From: Cadophora sp. MPI-SDFR-AT-0126 | Lineage: Eukaryota; Ascomycota; Leotiomycetes; Helotiales; Ploettnerulaceae | Length of the DNA stretch: 64,000 nucleotides | NCBI GenBank assembly: GCA_020747065.1 | Contig: JAGMVK010000017.1 | Coordinates: 124,001-188,000 of the forward strand | Direction: 5' to 3' | Shown here: in pieces, positions 1-11,467 of the stretch | Layout of the letters: every line of letters begins with the position of its first letter | How positions within the stretch are numbered: the first letter of the stretch is position 1 | Made by a program: the position numbers and the translations under genes | Notes under the pieces: model-generated | Told to the model about the DNA's origin: nothing | The model's database searches: none | What the model saw: the letters and a program-made list of their open reading frames with translations, nothing else

Positions 1-467
1 GCATTCACATGAAAGCTGTGCCATTGGACACCATGATCTGATGGGCGAGCGCGAGGGTTGTTCTTAGTCAAGAATGGGTGGTTGTCTGCATGATACGGCT
101 TGCCACAATCGTGACTGTGTGTATAAGATGCTTGCTTACCCCGCGAATTCGTGGATACTATTTTGCTCCGCCCAAACAGACAAATTGATACGCGAGCTGA
201 GTCGAGCAAGGCAAGTTGGCGATTGATTCATTCCTTCTGACTTATACTTTGTTCTTGACAAGTTACTTGGTTGTCGGAATGGGATACAAAGAATGCGAAT
301 GCTGACATACCTTTTTAGAAAATCTACGTATCTCTCGATCTTTGATAAGATTTCTCGAGAAGCATATCACGGACTCGATAATTCATAACAACGAAACACA
401 ACAACCAATTCTTACCAAACATACAGTCGACAACAGCAAAATCAATATCCCCCACATAATACTTAAC
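1..467. other. Upstream non-coding sequence
   Basis: No convincing coding frame is seen. The last 100 or so bases are A/C-rich and are probably promoter and 5' leader of the small gene that follows. Confidence 0.5.
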
Positions 468-851
468 ATGTCAACCTCAAAAGACCAACTCCTCCTCTCC
501 GACCCTTTCACAACCGGGCCCGACAAATCCGGCTGCCTCCCAAAACCTCTCGCCATCCAAACAAAGACCAGCTCGTCCAACTACGTCCAAGCCCAAGAGA
601 CCAAATCCGCCACCTCTTCCGGCTCACCTACCTCTCCCGGTGGCCACACCATCAAGATGCCTGATGGCAGACGGAATTCCTATGGCGAGGTCCTCATGAG
701 TCCCACTGAGGACTGGAAGCCTAATTACAAGAGGGTGCAGAGCTGGAGTAGGGAGGAGTACAAGAGGGTTGTGTATCGGAGTGAGATGGTTGAAGAGCCG
801 GGACATGAGATGGGATTTTCGGAGGGTGGACCAGGGTCGAGGAAAGTTTAG
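468..851 (+). CDS. Small conserved-looking fungal protein of unknown function (127 aa)
   Basis: Single-exon frame opened at the ATG that begins MSTSKDQLLLSDPF. The frame is open further upstream, but that part reads like leader sequence. The N-terminal half is Ser/Thr/Pro-rich and probably disordered. The C-terminal half is denser and more protein-like, with GHTIKMPDGRRNSYGEVLMS, then WKPNYKRVQSWSREEYKR and a glycine-rich end. No signal peptide or membrane segment is visible. I recognise the style of a short cytosolic filamentous-fungal protein but cannot name a family. Coding status rests on the clean frame and residue composition only. Confidence 0.55.
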   Translation: MSTSKDQLLLSDPFTTGPDKSGCLPKPLAIQTKTSSSNYVQAQETKSATSSGSPTSPGGHTIKMPDGRRNSYGEVLMSPTEDWKPNYKRVQSWSREEYKRVVYRSEMVEEPGHEMGFSEGGPGSRKV

Positions 852-1567
852 ATTGACGACAACGATGCGGGATTCGAAATGCGAATGGGGATACCAGGGT
901 AGCGAGGTGGAGGGGAGCTGGAGGGGAGGTGGTCTGATCATCATGTGCCTTTCGAGTTTTGGAGATTCACTTCTGCTGGTCTACTACCAGAAGCTCAATT
1001 TGGGAATGAGGATTCATGGGTTTGAAGGTGGCATGTTTGCAGCATACCTAAATGAATGTATGATCGATAACGATACATGGTATGGATGGCATTTGGGATT
1101 TGAGCCTGGAATTTGGAATTTGGAATTGGAGTCATTGGGCGCAGTACTTTGCTAGCAATGTCTAGGATTGTTACCATTTGAGTATAATATTCTGTTGCAG
1201 AAAGCACGATCAGTATCATCTCCTTCAACAAACATATTGATGGATGAGGGTATTGATAGCGAAGACTGAGTGAATTGGCGGGAGGGGTAGCTGGTGGGGA
1301 GATTAAGTGGCATTTCCGAATCAATTAAAGTTCAGAACATCAAACTGCTGTTGAGTTGAATTATTCGCATTTTAAATTGCAAAGAATGTCAGCTGTTTGC
1401 ACTCATTCTTTAATGGTCAAGGTTGACATGGCATTGGGATCAGGTCAGGAAAGAAATAACGGACAAGACAAGGCTGAGGCTTGCACCTTCCATGTCTTAT
1501 CGATAGGAAAATTATTAAACCGAGCAGGATGAACAAGGCTTACAACCAATAACGCCGCGAATTCAAA
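852..1567. other. Intergenic region
   Basis: It separates two plus-strand genes. Open frames here overlap on both strands and have no family resemblance. I see no RNA gene or repeat. Confidence 0.5.
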
Positions 1568-3218
1568 ATGTCTCGCAGCCGTGGCTGGACTAAGCTTTGG
1601 GATTGCCGACCGTCTGGTCCTAGTGTCAATCTTTCTCTCGCAGACGAGGACGAGGCCGACGACGACGACGACGAAGCCAGTGACGAGAACGAGAACCAGA
1701 ACGAGGGCGAGGGTACCCTTTCACCACATCGACAAGCCCTTCGAGCGGATACCGACTCTCCTCCTGAGAAGCCATCTGAAGCAGGCCCATATTCACGATC
1801 ATCCACTATGGCTCCAGCAGTCGTTGTACCAAATCCGACGGGTCCCCCTCCCTCGTATATCAATGTCTCGCAGGTGTACCTTTTCCAGCAACAGCTGCAG
1901 AATCAAATGATAGTCACTGGGACAAATCCGACACGCGAGGATAATTTCAGGCTTCAGGGGGTACAATGGATCAACGAAGTTCGAACTGCTTTACAATTGT
2001 CAGATTGCTCTTTGGCGCAGGCGCATGATCTTAAATGCTAATAAATTATAGACCTGTTCGCACATTCTGCACTGCTGCTCACTACTACCACAAATTTCGC
2101 CTATCTCACAAGGACAGTGAATATCAGTTTCATGATGCGGCTGCTGCGGCTCTTTTGACGGCTTGCAAGATCGAGGATACGCTGAAGAAGTCGAAGGAGA
2201 TATTATGCGCCGCGCATAACTTGAAGGTTTCTCCTGCAGACCATTTAAGCCCAGATGATTCTGTAAGCTATAATAATAGGAGAAAGAATACATTGGCTGA
2301 TATTTCTAGACTTTTGACCAACCATCAAAGATCATTATCGGCCTCGAACGCCTCATGCTCGAGTCATCAGATTTCGACTTCCGCGTCCGATATCCCCATG
2401 TACATCTTTTCAAACTCGCGAACGAGGCCGGTATCGAGAAGGACCTCACAAGAGTGGCGTACAATATGATGATCGACCTTTACCGGACCTTTGCGCCACT
2501 GAAGCAGACGTGTTCCACGATGGCGTTTGCCTGCATTGAGCTCGCTACGTTACTTCTTGATAAGCAGCAAACTGCGATTCGTGGCGAGCCATCTCCAAAA
2601 TACCGCAAATGGCACACGTCCAGAAACGAAATCTTGGAGACTATTCTGGACTTACTTGATCTGTACATTCACTGGCCAAAACAATCGCTTGTCGGCGCGC
2701 ACTACAATGTCGAGCAATTCATCCAGCTTCGGATCGCAATCAACAAGGAGATGGAAGAATCATCGCTCAAGCGCTACACCGAGCAACACGAGATCCGTCG
2801 CGTCAACGGCTTAAGACCTAATGTCAAGACGCCCAAGACTCCAGCTACCCCAGCCAGTCCCACAGATGCGCGTACCAACGGCCGAGACGTCAATTCACCA
2901 GCAACACTCAGCCCCCGTTCTTCTGGATCTGGAAGACGTGGTGTTGGTGGAAGAGGGCAGGACGGAACGGTTCGGTTCATGCTTGATTCGAACCAAGCAA
3001 AGAGGGAGAAAGACACTACTGCTGAATATTACAAGGTCGAGTATGAGGAGTATGAGATTGAGGTTGAGGAGCCGATTGAGCCGAAGAAGGAGGAGAGAGG
3101 ACCGTCGGGTCCGAGACATGATCATCCGAGAAATGGATTCGGGAGAGGGGGTGGATTCGATAGGGGCGGGGGATTTGATAGAGGAGGTTACTATCATAAT
3201 AAACGGGCTAGGAGATGA
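1568..3218 (+). CDS. CTK2: CTD kinase cyclin subunit, cyclin K/T-like (CTK2 family)
   Basis: This is the regulatory cyclin of the nuclear kinase that phosphorylates the RNA polymerase II C-terminal repeat. Three exons, 1568-1998, 2052-2262 and 2310-3218, join in frame; the first intron has a TGCTAAT branch site. The cyclin fold begins just after PPPSYINVSQVYLFQQQL and continues through FCTAAHYYHKFRLSH, AAALLTACKIEDTLKKSKE, and a second half with MMIDLYRTFAPLKQTCSTMA. A Pro/Ser linker and a C-terminal RGG-like tail (GFGRGGGFDRGGGFDRGG) follow. The start is uncertain. The ATG at 1568 adds about 80 acidic residues; the ATG at 1808 (MAPAVVVPNP) is in the same exon and could be the true start. The assignment to CTK2 rather than another transcriptional cyclin comes from recalled family features. 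Confidence 0.85.
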
Positions 3219-4285
3219 GCTGCATGGGGACATCATGCCGTTATGGTACAAAGTATTGCTGGGTGGAATGGCGTTTTATGGATGATACCAAAATGGAATA
3301 TTTGCACCGTTCAAGACGCTTCTTTAAACTCGGTCTTTAAGCCGCCACTACCAGAATATGCTCCTTGTTTTCCTCTCGAATATGATTGGTACGTTATTTC
3401 CCGTTCGGAGACTGTTGCCCAGGCCAGGTATGCCATGCAATGCAATGATTCCTGTCCTTGGTTGATCCTGTTTCCTGGTTCTGATACAGAAGAACCCTGA
3501 TACCCCTCATAATGGTCCGTTAGCTGATGATCCCTTTGATTGCACGGCTTCCCCAGAACGAGTCGCAGCAACACTACACTAGACTACAAAGCACCTGAAG
3601 GAATTCCATTGTCGACTGATGCTCCTCAATCTAAATTCAAATGCAAATCCAGAATCTGATCTCCTGCAATTCGATCGGTTTCTTTGGTGCCTTACTCTGC
3701 TCGCTAGCATGTGAAGATCGTTCTTTTTAGGGGACGGCTGGCTGGTTACAGACAGACAGACTAACGGGTTGACGTTGGTGGGAAGTGGGTGGTTACGCTG
3801 CTTGCTGGCTCGAGCCACAGCGATGACGAAGGAGCGATGCAATGTGGCTTTAAACTGCCGAATCAAGGCAGCACAATTGGCTTTGGAGGGGAAAGGGTGG
3901 TATTTATGACTTTGCCATTCTGATTCTCTTGATATTCTCTATTCATAATAAATAATTGTTCGTCGAGTCAATAAGAAATTGATAGATTGCTTGTTTTGCA
4001 GATTGTAAGTCACTTACTATTGTATTCACAGCACATACGCTCTTCCTTTGTGACGTTTTCTTGTGCAGGGATCTAGCTAACCCGCCATTTGGCCTGTGCA
4101 GAAGCAGCTCAGTTCAGCTCAGCCTGCCCAACCATCTCCACAGCTTCCCACTCGCACCCACCAACTTTCTTCTGCACACGACACCCTCTCGAGAACCAAC
4201 AGACCACGTCGACCTTTTCTCAAGACACCGCGACAACACACTCTGAAGACCACTCCTCAGCAGATCCTCTATTTAGTACCCAGAA
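3219..4285. other. Intergenic region
   Basis: Promoter and leader of the TMEM33-like gene are expected here. C/T- and CAC-rich sequence sits just before its ATG. No supported gene is seen. Confidence 0.5.
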
Positions 4286-5494
4286 ATGGCTCCCCCTCCC
4301 TCCGCTTCGCTGCCGCTGCAGCAAAGATTGATCCAACTCGCGCAGACTCTCCAGTGTAAGTTCCCATGTTTCGGGTTCTGGCCTGCCCTCCCTCGTGAAG
4401 TGCATATGCTGATACCCTTCTCTACAGTTGCTTGGTTCGTTGGGTACGTTATTTCTTTGTCGATCTGCCTCGAGCAGCAGCGTGTCCTTTTCTAGAGCTG
4501 GAGCAAACATACGTTTTCTGAAGCGGTGTCCTGTTTCTAGCTCTAAGAAGGAATCCAGCTTGCTTGAACTCCACCACCCTCAACCCTCCACCACAAGCAA
4601 ACGCATATACCCTATTACGAGAGAACGTGCAGGGAGCTAGCTAACACACTGAAAACAGACACTTGACTCTCCTCTTCTGCATCGCTAGATATGGCCTGTC
4701 CTACATCACTTTCAACTCCGCGTCGCGATGGGCCAGGTTCTCCTACCGCACTGCATTCGTCTCAGCGGCTGTGACCTATGGAATTGTTGTCTACAAAGCT
4801 TTCCGTGCTCGCTCAAGAGGTGGTGCAAAGGCTCAAGGCAGCCCTCTCGCCCTGGCTTCCGACGAGAATGTCCAGTACTTGGGTAAGCGCGTATCTTGAA
4901 CCTGCTACGTAATGGCTAGTTTCTGACTTAGAAAATACAGCTATGGCCCTCGTCTGGCTCTTCTCCCCTCAATACCCTCTCGCCATGCTTCCATTCGGCA
5001 TCTACTCTGTCTTCCACGTCGCAACCTATACGCGCACAAACCTAATCCCCACTCTCCAGCCGCCGCAGAGCGTTGCCCCCGCAGCAGGAGCATCCCCCTC
5101 CGCCAAGGCAACCACAAAGCCCAACGCAACCGCCGACACCATTGGCAAGTTCGTCAAAGAATACTATGATGCATCCATGGGTCTTGTTGCTCTCCTCGAG
5201 ATCCTCCTCTGGGGCCGCATCCTCATCTCCGCTATCTTTTTCACCAGGGGCTCTTGGATCCTCATCGCTATCTACACTGCCTTCCTCCGCGCTCGCTTCG
5301 CCCAGAGCAGCTTTGTGCAAGGCCAGTTCAAGCAGATTGAGGCCAGAATTGACAGCTTGGTCGGTGCCCAATCTACCCCTCCTGCCGCCAGAACCGTATG
5401 GGATGGTGTCAAGGGCGGAGCTAGAACCTTCCACGATGCTACCGATGTTGGAAAGTACGTTGGTGGTGCCCCAGCACAGAAGAAGGCTTCTTAA
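4286..5494 (+). CDS. TMEM33 / Pom33-Per33 / Tts1 family ER and nuclear-envelope membrane protein
   Basis: Integral membrane protein of the family that shapes tubular ER and supports nuclear pore complex assembly in yeasts. Four exons, 4286-4355, 4428-4443, 4659-4882 and 4941-5494, give 287 aa. Exon 2 is only 16 nt, yet splicing it restores the family hallmark QFAWFVGHLTLLFC across exons 1-3. Hydrophobic segments follow in FSYRTAFVSAAVTYGIVVY, ALVWLFSPQYPLAMLPFGIY, VALLEILLWGRILISAIFF and WILIAIYTAFL. A C-terminal soluble tail contains FKQIEARIDSLVGA. Length matches fungal members. The exon joins are mine, made from GT-AG signals and frame. Confidence 0.9.
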
Positions 5495-6801
5495 AAAGAT
5501 GCACCCCGTATACGACTAGATCTGGATCTGGCAGGATGGTTGGTTGAGAAGTCGGATTTACCTATGTGTGGTGAAGCATATGCAGATCTCGGCTTGTTGA
5601 TCAATTAACGAAAGAATGAACGGTTGACAACGATCAATGATCATGAAATAGGAAAAGTATCGCAATGGTTATGGGATTTAGAGTGGATAAGGTTTGAGGC
5701 AGGATCAGGATTGCGATCTTTGATATGCATCGCATCATAGCAGTCCTGGTTCTGGCTCTTCTCTTTTCTCCCTCTTTTGTCTCTGGGATCATATAAATGG
5801 TTCTATGTGTTGGATTGGTGCGCTGGTTGGTTGAGTGCAATCGATGGATTCCTTTGGTGGGGTTGATAACGGGGTTGATTTGATTTGATTTGACATGGTT
5901 TCCGTTGGTTGATGATAAGCATGGGGAAGAAAATGATTGATGGTGAAAGCCAAGAGAGCTGTGAATGGATGTATTCGTAGTTGTGTTTTTGGCGGCTATT
6001 TTCCGTTTCATCATGATTTACTTATTTCTCATGTGCCGTTAACGAATGGAGGTGGTGAACGATGAGCCGTCTTGATTTGGTCGGAAAGTTCCACTATTGT
6101 TATTGAATCGTTTGAAAGGAGCTTGCCCGACCAGTACTACACAGAAAGCTGTGCTTTCAAAGTCCTTGGAAAGTATATTGACTAGCAGCCTTTGAGTTCA
6201 CTCCATGGCTTGCAGCTCTTCCTGGACCAGCTTCGGCTGAACTTTTCCCCGTGTATTTGTATGTCCACCAGGTACTTGAGCAACACATCTCTGAAGAAAT
6301 ATGTATGATGTTCCAAATGCTCCAGTATTTTAGTCTCGTCATTTCTTCTTGTCTTTCAAATGATATTACCATTCACTGGTGCTGTTCGTGCTGGGGTAAC
6401 GAGGGGCAATGGCAACCGAGGTGAGCATAATTACTTTGTTGAAAAAGGTTATTGAGAGGGCTCCTGGAAAAGAAAAGTACGAAACAGGCAAAGTGGTAGA
6501 TTGCTATTCTCGCAATGAACAGACTTTTTAGACCCTTTTCACAAAATGACTGAATCTCGAATCGAGGAGCCTCAAAAGTATTGACAGGGATTAGTACCTC
6601 TAGCCCCAAATAGTCTAGCGCTAGATCGGACTTTAGATTGCCGACTTCTCAAAAAATTCCATCCGTGTCGCGCAAAGTATTTCTAGATAACATCCCTCAC
6701 CAACCCTCCCTCAATTGCACTCCACACCACCAGATCAATTTGACGATCTGCCCCTTACGTACTCCAATTGATAAGTTATCTTGTCATTTGGAACTTTCAA
6801 G
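5495..6801. other. Intergenic region, 1.3 kb
   Basis: Low-complexity purine/T-rich stretches occur around 5640-6000. Open frames on the minus strand have low-complexity translations and no recognisable domain. No RNA gene is seen. Confidence 0.5.
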
Positions 6802-8118
6802 ATGCCTGCTGCATCTACAGCGCTAACCACTAAGGTGGAAAGCGGTTCACCATACCACCTCGATTCTGCGCAGGTAAGCAAGCTCCTTATACACATTCAC
6901 AACCCCAATAGAAGCTCAGCGCATACTAAATAAAACTCTCTCTTGTAGACATTGAAAGCCTCTAAGGCTCTCCTAGCGCACATCAAAACCAGCGAGAAAA
7001 CCAGCACCAGCGCTTCTGGCAAACAAAGTCTCATCAAAGACGACGACTCCTCTGACGAAGCAGACGACGAATCGACTCCCATCTGGCTGACCCTCACCAC
7101 AAAAACCCACATTATAACCCAAAAGAAATTCAAGCCTCTCCGTCTTTCCGTTCCCCACGCCCTCAACACTTCTGCCAACACAACCATCTGCCTCATAACC
7201 GCTGACCCACAACGAACCTACAAAGATCTGCTACAAGACCCGACCTTTCCCCCCGGGCTCGCAGCACGCATCACGAAAGTCGTCGGTGTAGCCAAGCTCA
7301 AGAAGAAATACAACCAATACGAAGCCCAGCGCAAGCTGTACGCCGAACACGACGTTTTCCTAGCCGATGATAGGATTATCACGCAATTGACCAAGCTATT
7401 GGGAAAAACCTTTTACAAGGGCACAACGAAACGGCCTATTCCTGTGGATATTGCTGAGCCCGCGCCGAAGGAGAATGGCAAGCGTGTGAAGAGTTCTGGG
7501 ATTGGAGGAGATGGGGAGAGGAAGGGCGAGGGCAAGACGGGGGGACGTGGAGTTGCTAGCGCGAAGGCTGTGGCTGCGGAGATTGAGAAGGCTCTTTCTT
7601 CGGCGGTTGTTAGCTTGACGCCTTCTACGCAGACGGCTGTGAGAGTGGGCTATTCGAGCTGGAGTGCTGAGAAGCTCGCTGCGAATGTGGAGGCTGTTGC
7701 GTTAGGGCTGATTGAGAACCACGTGCCTAAGAAATGGAGAGGCGTGAGGTCTATCCTCGTGAAAGGACCGGAGACCGCTGCACTACCGATTTGGCTCGCT
7801 GATGAGCTGTGGGTTGACGAGAAAGATGTGCTTGGAGAGGAAGAAGCCAAGAAAATCACCGCACAGGCGAATATTGGCAAGAAGAGGAAGAGTGCGGTGT
7901 TAGAGAGTGTAGATGCTGCTATTGAGGCGGGGGACGCGAAGGTTGAAGGGAAGAAGAGCAAGAAGCAGAAAGTGCTGAAGGAGAGTACTGATGACAATCT
8001 CGATAAAGAGATTAAAATGCGCAAGGAGAAGTTGAAGAAGCAGAAGGAGGCGGCGGCGAGTGAGGCCGGCGCGGATGATATGCCAAAGCCGAGTAAGAAG
8101 GTGAAGAAGACTGCGTAA
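6802..8118 (+). CDS. Ribosomal L1-domain protein, Utp30/Cic1-like ribosome biogenesis factor
   Basis: Nucleolar protein of the L1p/L10e superfamily, related to Utp30 (90S pre-ribosome) and Cic1 (pre-60S). Two exons, 6802-6873 and 6949-8118, give 413 aa; the intron has a TACTAA branch site. The L1 fold is seen in TLKASKALLAHIKT, then PIWLTLTTKTHI, a region equivalent to the two-domain L1 hinge with LITADPQRTYKDLL, and later AVRVGYSSWSAEKLAANVEA with IENHVPKKWRGVRSILVKGP. The C-terminus is a lysine-rich coiled tail (KIKMRKEKLKKQKEAA-like) typical of nucleolar members. I cannot decide between Utp30 and Cic1 without an alignment. Confidence 0.85.
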
Positions 8119-8619
8119 GCGAGAGGTGGGCAGGAGAGTGTTGACTTTTGCTTGCCTCTGCAATGTCTTGTTTTGCCTTGCCGAGAGAGATGGGCGAGAG
8201 CAGAGGAAGTAATGCTTGTCCGATAAATTCATGGCTTGGCGTATGAGGCGTATGGTAAGGTGGTAAAAATTCTTTATTGGGACGTTTGCTTCTGCATTGT
8301 GGCTATGGATGGATGCTACATGTAGAGAATATAGATAAGAAACACATCTTGCATTCTCGTTCATAGGCTGTGTACATTACCCCTTGACCATATGCACGTG
8401 GCCTTCCTCCATCATTCATTTACTGTTATCTCACTTCCAAAACAGTTCATCTTCAAAATTATGAATACTCTTGAAGCGATTTTGTTTTGCCCCCTCTCCC
8501 TTTGTTTACCAGCGGGAAAAGGGGAAGTTCCTATTCTCTTTTCCTGCCAAGGAATTTACAATATCCCAACGCCATTTTCAAACCCAAATCATACATAGTA
8601 CATTTTCCTCAATATATCA
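8119..8619. other. Convergent 3' intergenic region
   Basis: Lies between the 3' ends of the L1-domain gene (plus) and the thioesterase gene (minus). AT-rich with C-rich tracts near 8490-8700. Nothing else is seen. Confidence 0.5.
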
Positions 8620-9775
8620 TTACAATTCCAATTGCCACCCCGCCTCCACCTCATTCTCCACAACATCGGCTTCCCCATCATCAAACTTCCTCCCCAACCT
8701 CCCAAAATTCTCTCTAAAAGTTCTCTTCAACACCTTGTCGCTCAACTGCATATGTCCCCCTTCCGTTAACTCAAACCTCAATGCCCCCTTCTCATCCAGT
8801 CCCTTCAAACCCAACCAATCTTCGTTATAAATAACCCTCTCCCTCAATTCCGTCACCTTCCCCTGCTCATCAACATCCGCAAACCAACTACTCTCCTTCG
8901 GCACAACCGTCTCATCATCCTCAAACAGCACCATCGTGAATCTCTCTAGTTTCTCCAAATTCGCTTTATAAGTTGCATTCTTGAGGGGACGCTCATTGTT
9001 GATGTCGGCGAGAAAGTTGGAGAATTCAAGGTAGGAGTCGAGCTGCGCGGGGTCGCGGAAATATTGTGCGGGCACAAGACGGGACTGGACGAAAGAGGAC
9101 CAGGTATTGGAGCGAAGAAGCCCTTGCGCGCCTTTGCATACCCAGTCTCCTGAGCTGCAGGTTTGGAATTCCGAGATGCCATTGTGTTGCGAGCCGAAGG
9201 TTACGAGGGAGCGGACTGGTGGGTTGTTGCACCGTTCGATGTATCCGCGGAGGAACTGCCCGCCTTGAGAGAAACCCAGGGCGTCGACGGCGGGGGCGGT
9301 TGAGAGGATGGGGTGTGAGGCTAGGTCTGCGCAGACTTGTTCGATTTGCAGGGTGAGGTTGCCGAAGAAGGTTGCGGTGCGGTCGGAGGAGGCGTCTTCG
9401 TCGAGGCGTATTATGTAGGTGAATGTGCCCGGGTGGACCTGTTCTGCAAGGGCGGCGACGTCTGCGAGGCCGTCTGCTGCGTACTGTATGCATGTTAGTT
9501 GCGGTTTTGTAAATGTCTGGAGACTTGGAATTGGTATGTAGCCAAGCTACAAGCTGTCCTGCTGCCTTTTCTTCTACAAAGAAGATTTGTTTTTGACGAG
9601 CTATACTTACATTATCGCCGAGTCCATGCCAAATTATAAGAGGAAGTGGAGTATCGTCGTCATCTGAGGAGCTTGAAGGGTTTGGTGGCGTGAGGGAATT
9701 TTGGGATGGTAAGATCGCGGCGCGGAGCAGAGGTATTGCAAAAAGGAGGGCTAAGAGGTGTGTGAGGATTGCCAT
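8620..9775 (-). CDS. PPT1: Palmitoyl-protein thioesterase (PPT1 family)
   Basis: Vacuolar/lysosomal serine hydrolase that removes fatty-acyl groups from cysteines of proteins undergoing degradation. Two exons on the minus strand, 9775-9611 and 9483-8620, joined across a 127 nt intron at phase 0, give 342 aa. An N-terminal signal peptide (MAILTHLLALLFAIPLLRAA) is followed by the oxyanion-side motif LPLIIWHGLGDN. The nucleophile elbow is GFSQGG (Ser about 127). The likely acid is in FEDDETVVPKESSWF (Asp about 244-245) and the catalytic His in EGGHMQL (about 299). Order and spacing fit the family. All three triad positions are present, so the gene looks functional. Confidence 0.9.
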
Positions 9776-10055
9776 GGTGGAGGTAGGTGTTAAGACGATG
9801 GAATGCTGAATAGTGAAGCTGTTGTGAAGTGAGTTGAGGTGTTGTTGATTTGGAGGAGGACAAGCTCCAAGCCCGATAACGATAAGCTACATTAGCGCCT
9901 CGGTTACGTCTTACAACAGCTGGAAGCCGGAGTCAAAGAGGCATCAAGAGCATCATCTCAAGAGGGACTTTGAAAGACTCAATTCTATTAGATTACATGC
10001 ATTTCTGCATCTCTCTGAGCCACCGACCTGAGAAAACCTAAGGCACTTAAGTACA

Positions 10056-10494
10056 ATGTGGTTACTCAATACCAGCACTTTCCAACTGGAGATGTTTACA
10101 GGCTCCAAGAACATCCCGCCGTACGCCGTACTGTCACACACATGGTAAGAGACTTCATTTCTTCCTTTAAATGTCACTATATTTGGTGTATGATGACCTT
10201 CTATGATATCTCAGCAAAAAGTAAGCTAGTCTAAATCGATAATACTGACTAGAATTCTAGTATAGAGGTAATGAGAGAGACAAAGTCATACTTAAAGAAA
10301 TAGTACCAGGTGTCGAATCGTCTCAGACGGCAAAGAAGGAAGCGTTCGGAAAGATCAGGATGACCTGCAGTTTTGCTCTTACGGAGTATAATCTGAAATA
10401 CGCCTGTATCGATACTTGCTGCATCGATAAGTCAAGCAGTGCAGAATTATCTGAAGCAATCAACTCGATCTTCAGGTGGGTGCTGGCGACAACA
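10056..10494 (+). pseudogene. HET-domain gene remnant (heterokaryon incompatibility)
   Basis: The start is canonical for the small HET class: an ATG opening MWLLNTSTFQLEMFTGSK, followed by NIPPYAVLSHTW. The next codon is TAA. After about 115 nt without a usable frame, the family sequence resumes at about 10261 in another frame, through KKEAFGKIRMTCSFALTEYN to YACIDTCCIDKSSSAELSEA and INSIFRW. No splice choice I tried joins the two parts without a stop. After FRW the family similarity ends abruptly where other HET proteins continue with a Trp/Arg-rich segment. I read this as a 5' fragment of a HET gene, broken by a nonsense codon or lost splice site and cut off on its 3' side. Confidence 0.75.
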
Positions 10495-10616
10495 GACCTG
10501 CTACTGCCGAGCAAGTTCTGGGATGCCAAGATGCCGGCTTTGGCTATCTCATTACTTGCTTCATTGAACGGCTCTACACTTCAAAGCTGTCGGACAATGT
10601 ATTCTGGCCGTGAGAG

Positions 10617-11087
10617 ATGTGGCGTCTGGCACAACTGATGGGTCTACCATTTCCTATGAACATTTGTGTCCGAGAGTTCGCCAAATGCTACTCATACCAC
10701 GACGACTATCATGATTATCAAGCAATCAATCCGAACGCGCGTAACTGGACAGCAGGGTTCATGTTGCAGCATACTCGGCGACCTTGGGATGAGGCCGACT
10801 TCAACTTCGAAGTCGACCATGAATGCGATCTAACGAGATTGACCACCTACTGGGGTAATAAGAGGATGCTCAAATTTAGACTTTGCGTCTCCCTCTAGCT
10901 GGACCTCAAGACCCAAGGTGGAAGTGAGGTCGTTTGGGTACTTGTCCAGAAGAAAGACGATCTTACTAAACAGGTGGTCAAGAAACTCAGGATTCGCGAT
11001 ATGAACAACAAGCTTCTACTTCCATGGTCTCCACAAGCCATGTGCATGATTAATTTCCACCTTCAGCGATCGTTGAGGGACAGGTAG
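10617..11087 (+). pseudogene. Unrecognised degenerate open frame with one internal TAG
   Basis: One frame runs from 10617 to 11087 with a single stop (TAG at 10896-10898). The part before reads like protein (GLPFPMNICVREFAKCYSYH, FNFEVDHECDLTRL) and the part after is also protein-like (EVVWVLVQKKDDLTKQVVKK, LLLPWSPQAMCM). It could be the remains of an unknown gene fused to the neighbouring HET fragment, or two exons whose boundary I cannot place. The first codon is an ATG, but no family is recognised. Confidence 0.3.
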
Positions 11088-11467
11088 TTACTTCTAGCGA
11101 GTGAAGGGAGCCTGCATAAGTTGTACAATAGAAAACAATAAAGAAATAATAACTCTTTCGTGCCAATGTGATACAAACACATGCAATGAAAATTGAAAGG
11201 ATTGAAATGACTGTTGACGAGACGCTTCTGAAAGGGTATAAAGAACTTACGACTAAACTTCGGACATCTACGAGAAGCATCAAGGGACACGGAGGTTGAG
11301 GCACCTCGCTTAGCCATGAATGAGTCGTTCTTTCCCCTTTGAGAGGCTTGAGCCACCGCCTACTTAAACCCACCCCACGTCAATCTTTCCTTCCATGCTC
11401 AATATCACAAGTCTCCGTGACTTGGAATCTTGATCATAGCCACACAAAAGACGATTCACAAGACCAC
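11088..11467. other. Intergenic region upstream of the three-exon orphan gene
   Basis: Presumed promoter. It contains one copy of TCGCTTAGC at 11306-11314, about 155 bp before the next ATG. Confidence 0.5.
11306..11314 (+). promoter_or_regulatory. TCGCTTAGC element, copy 1
   Basis: Exact 9-mer, 153 bp upstream of the ATG at 11468. Candidate regulatory site by recurrence only. Confidence 0.3.

Noticed and set aside
5634..6014. 126-codon minus-strand frame in the 5.5-6.8 kb intergenic region
   Set aside because: Low-complexity His/Asn/Thr-rich translation of repetitive T/G-rich DNA with no domain.
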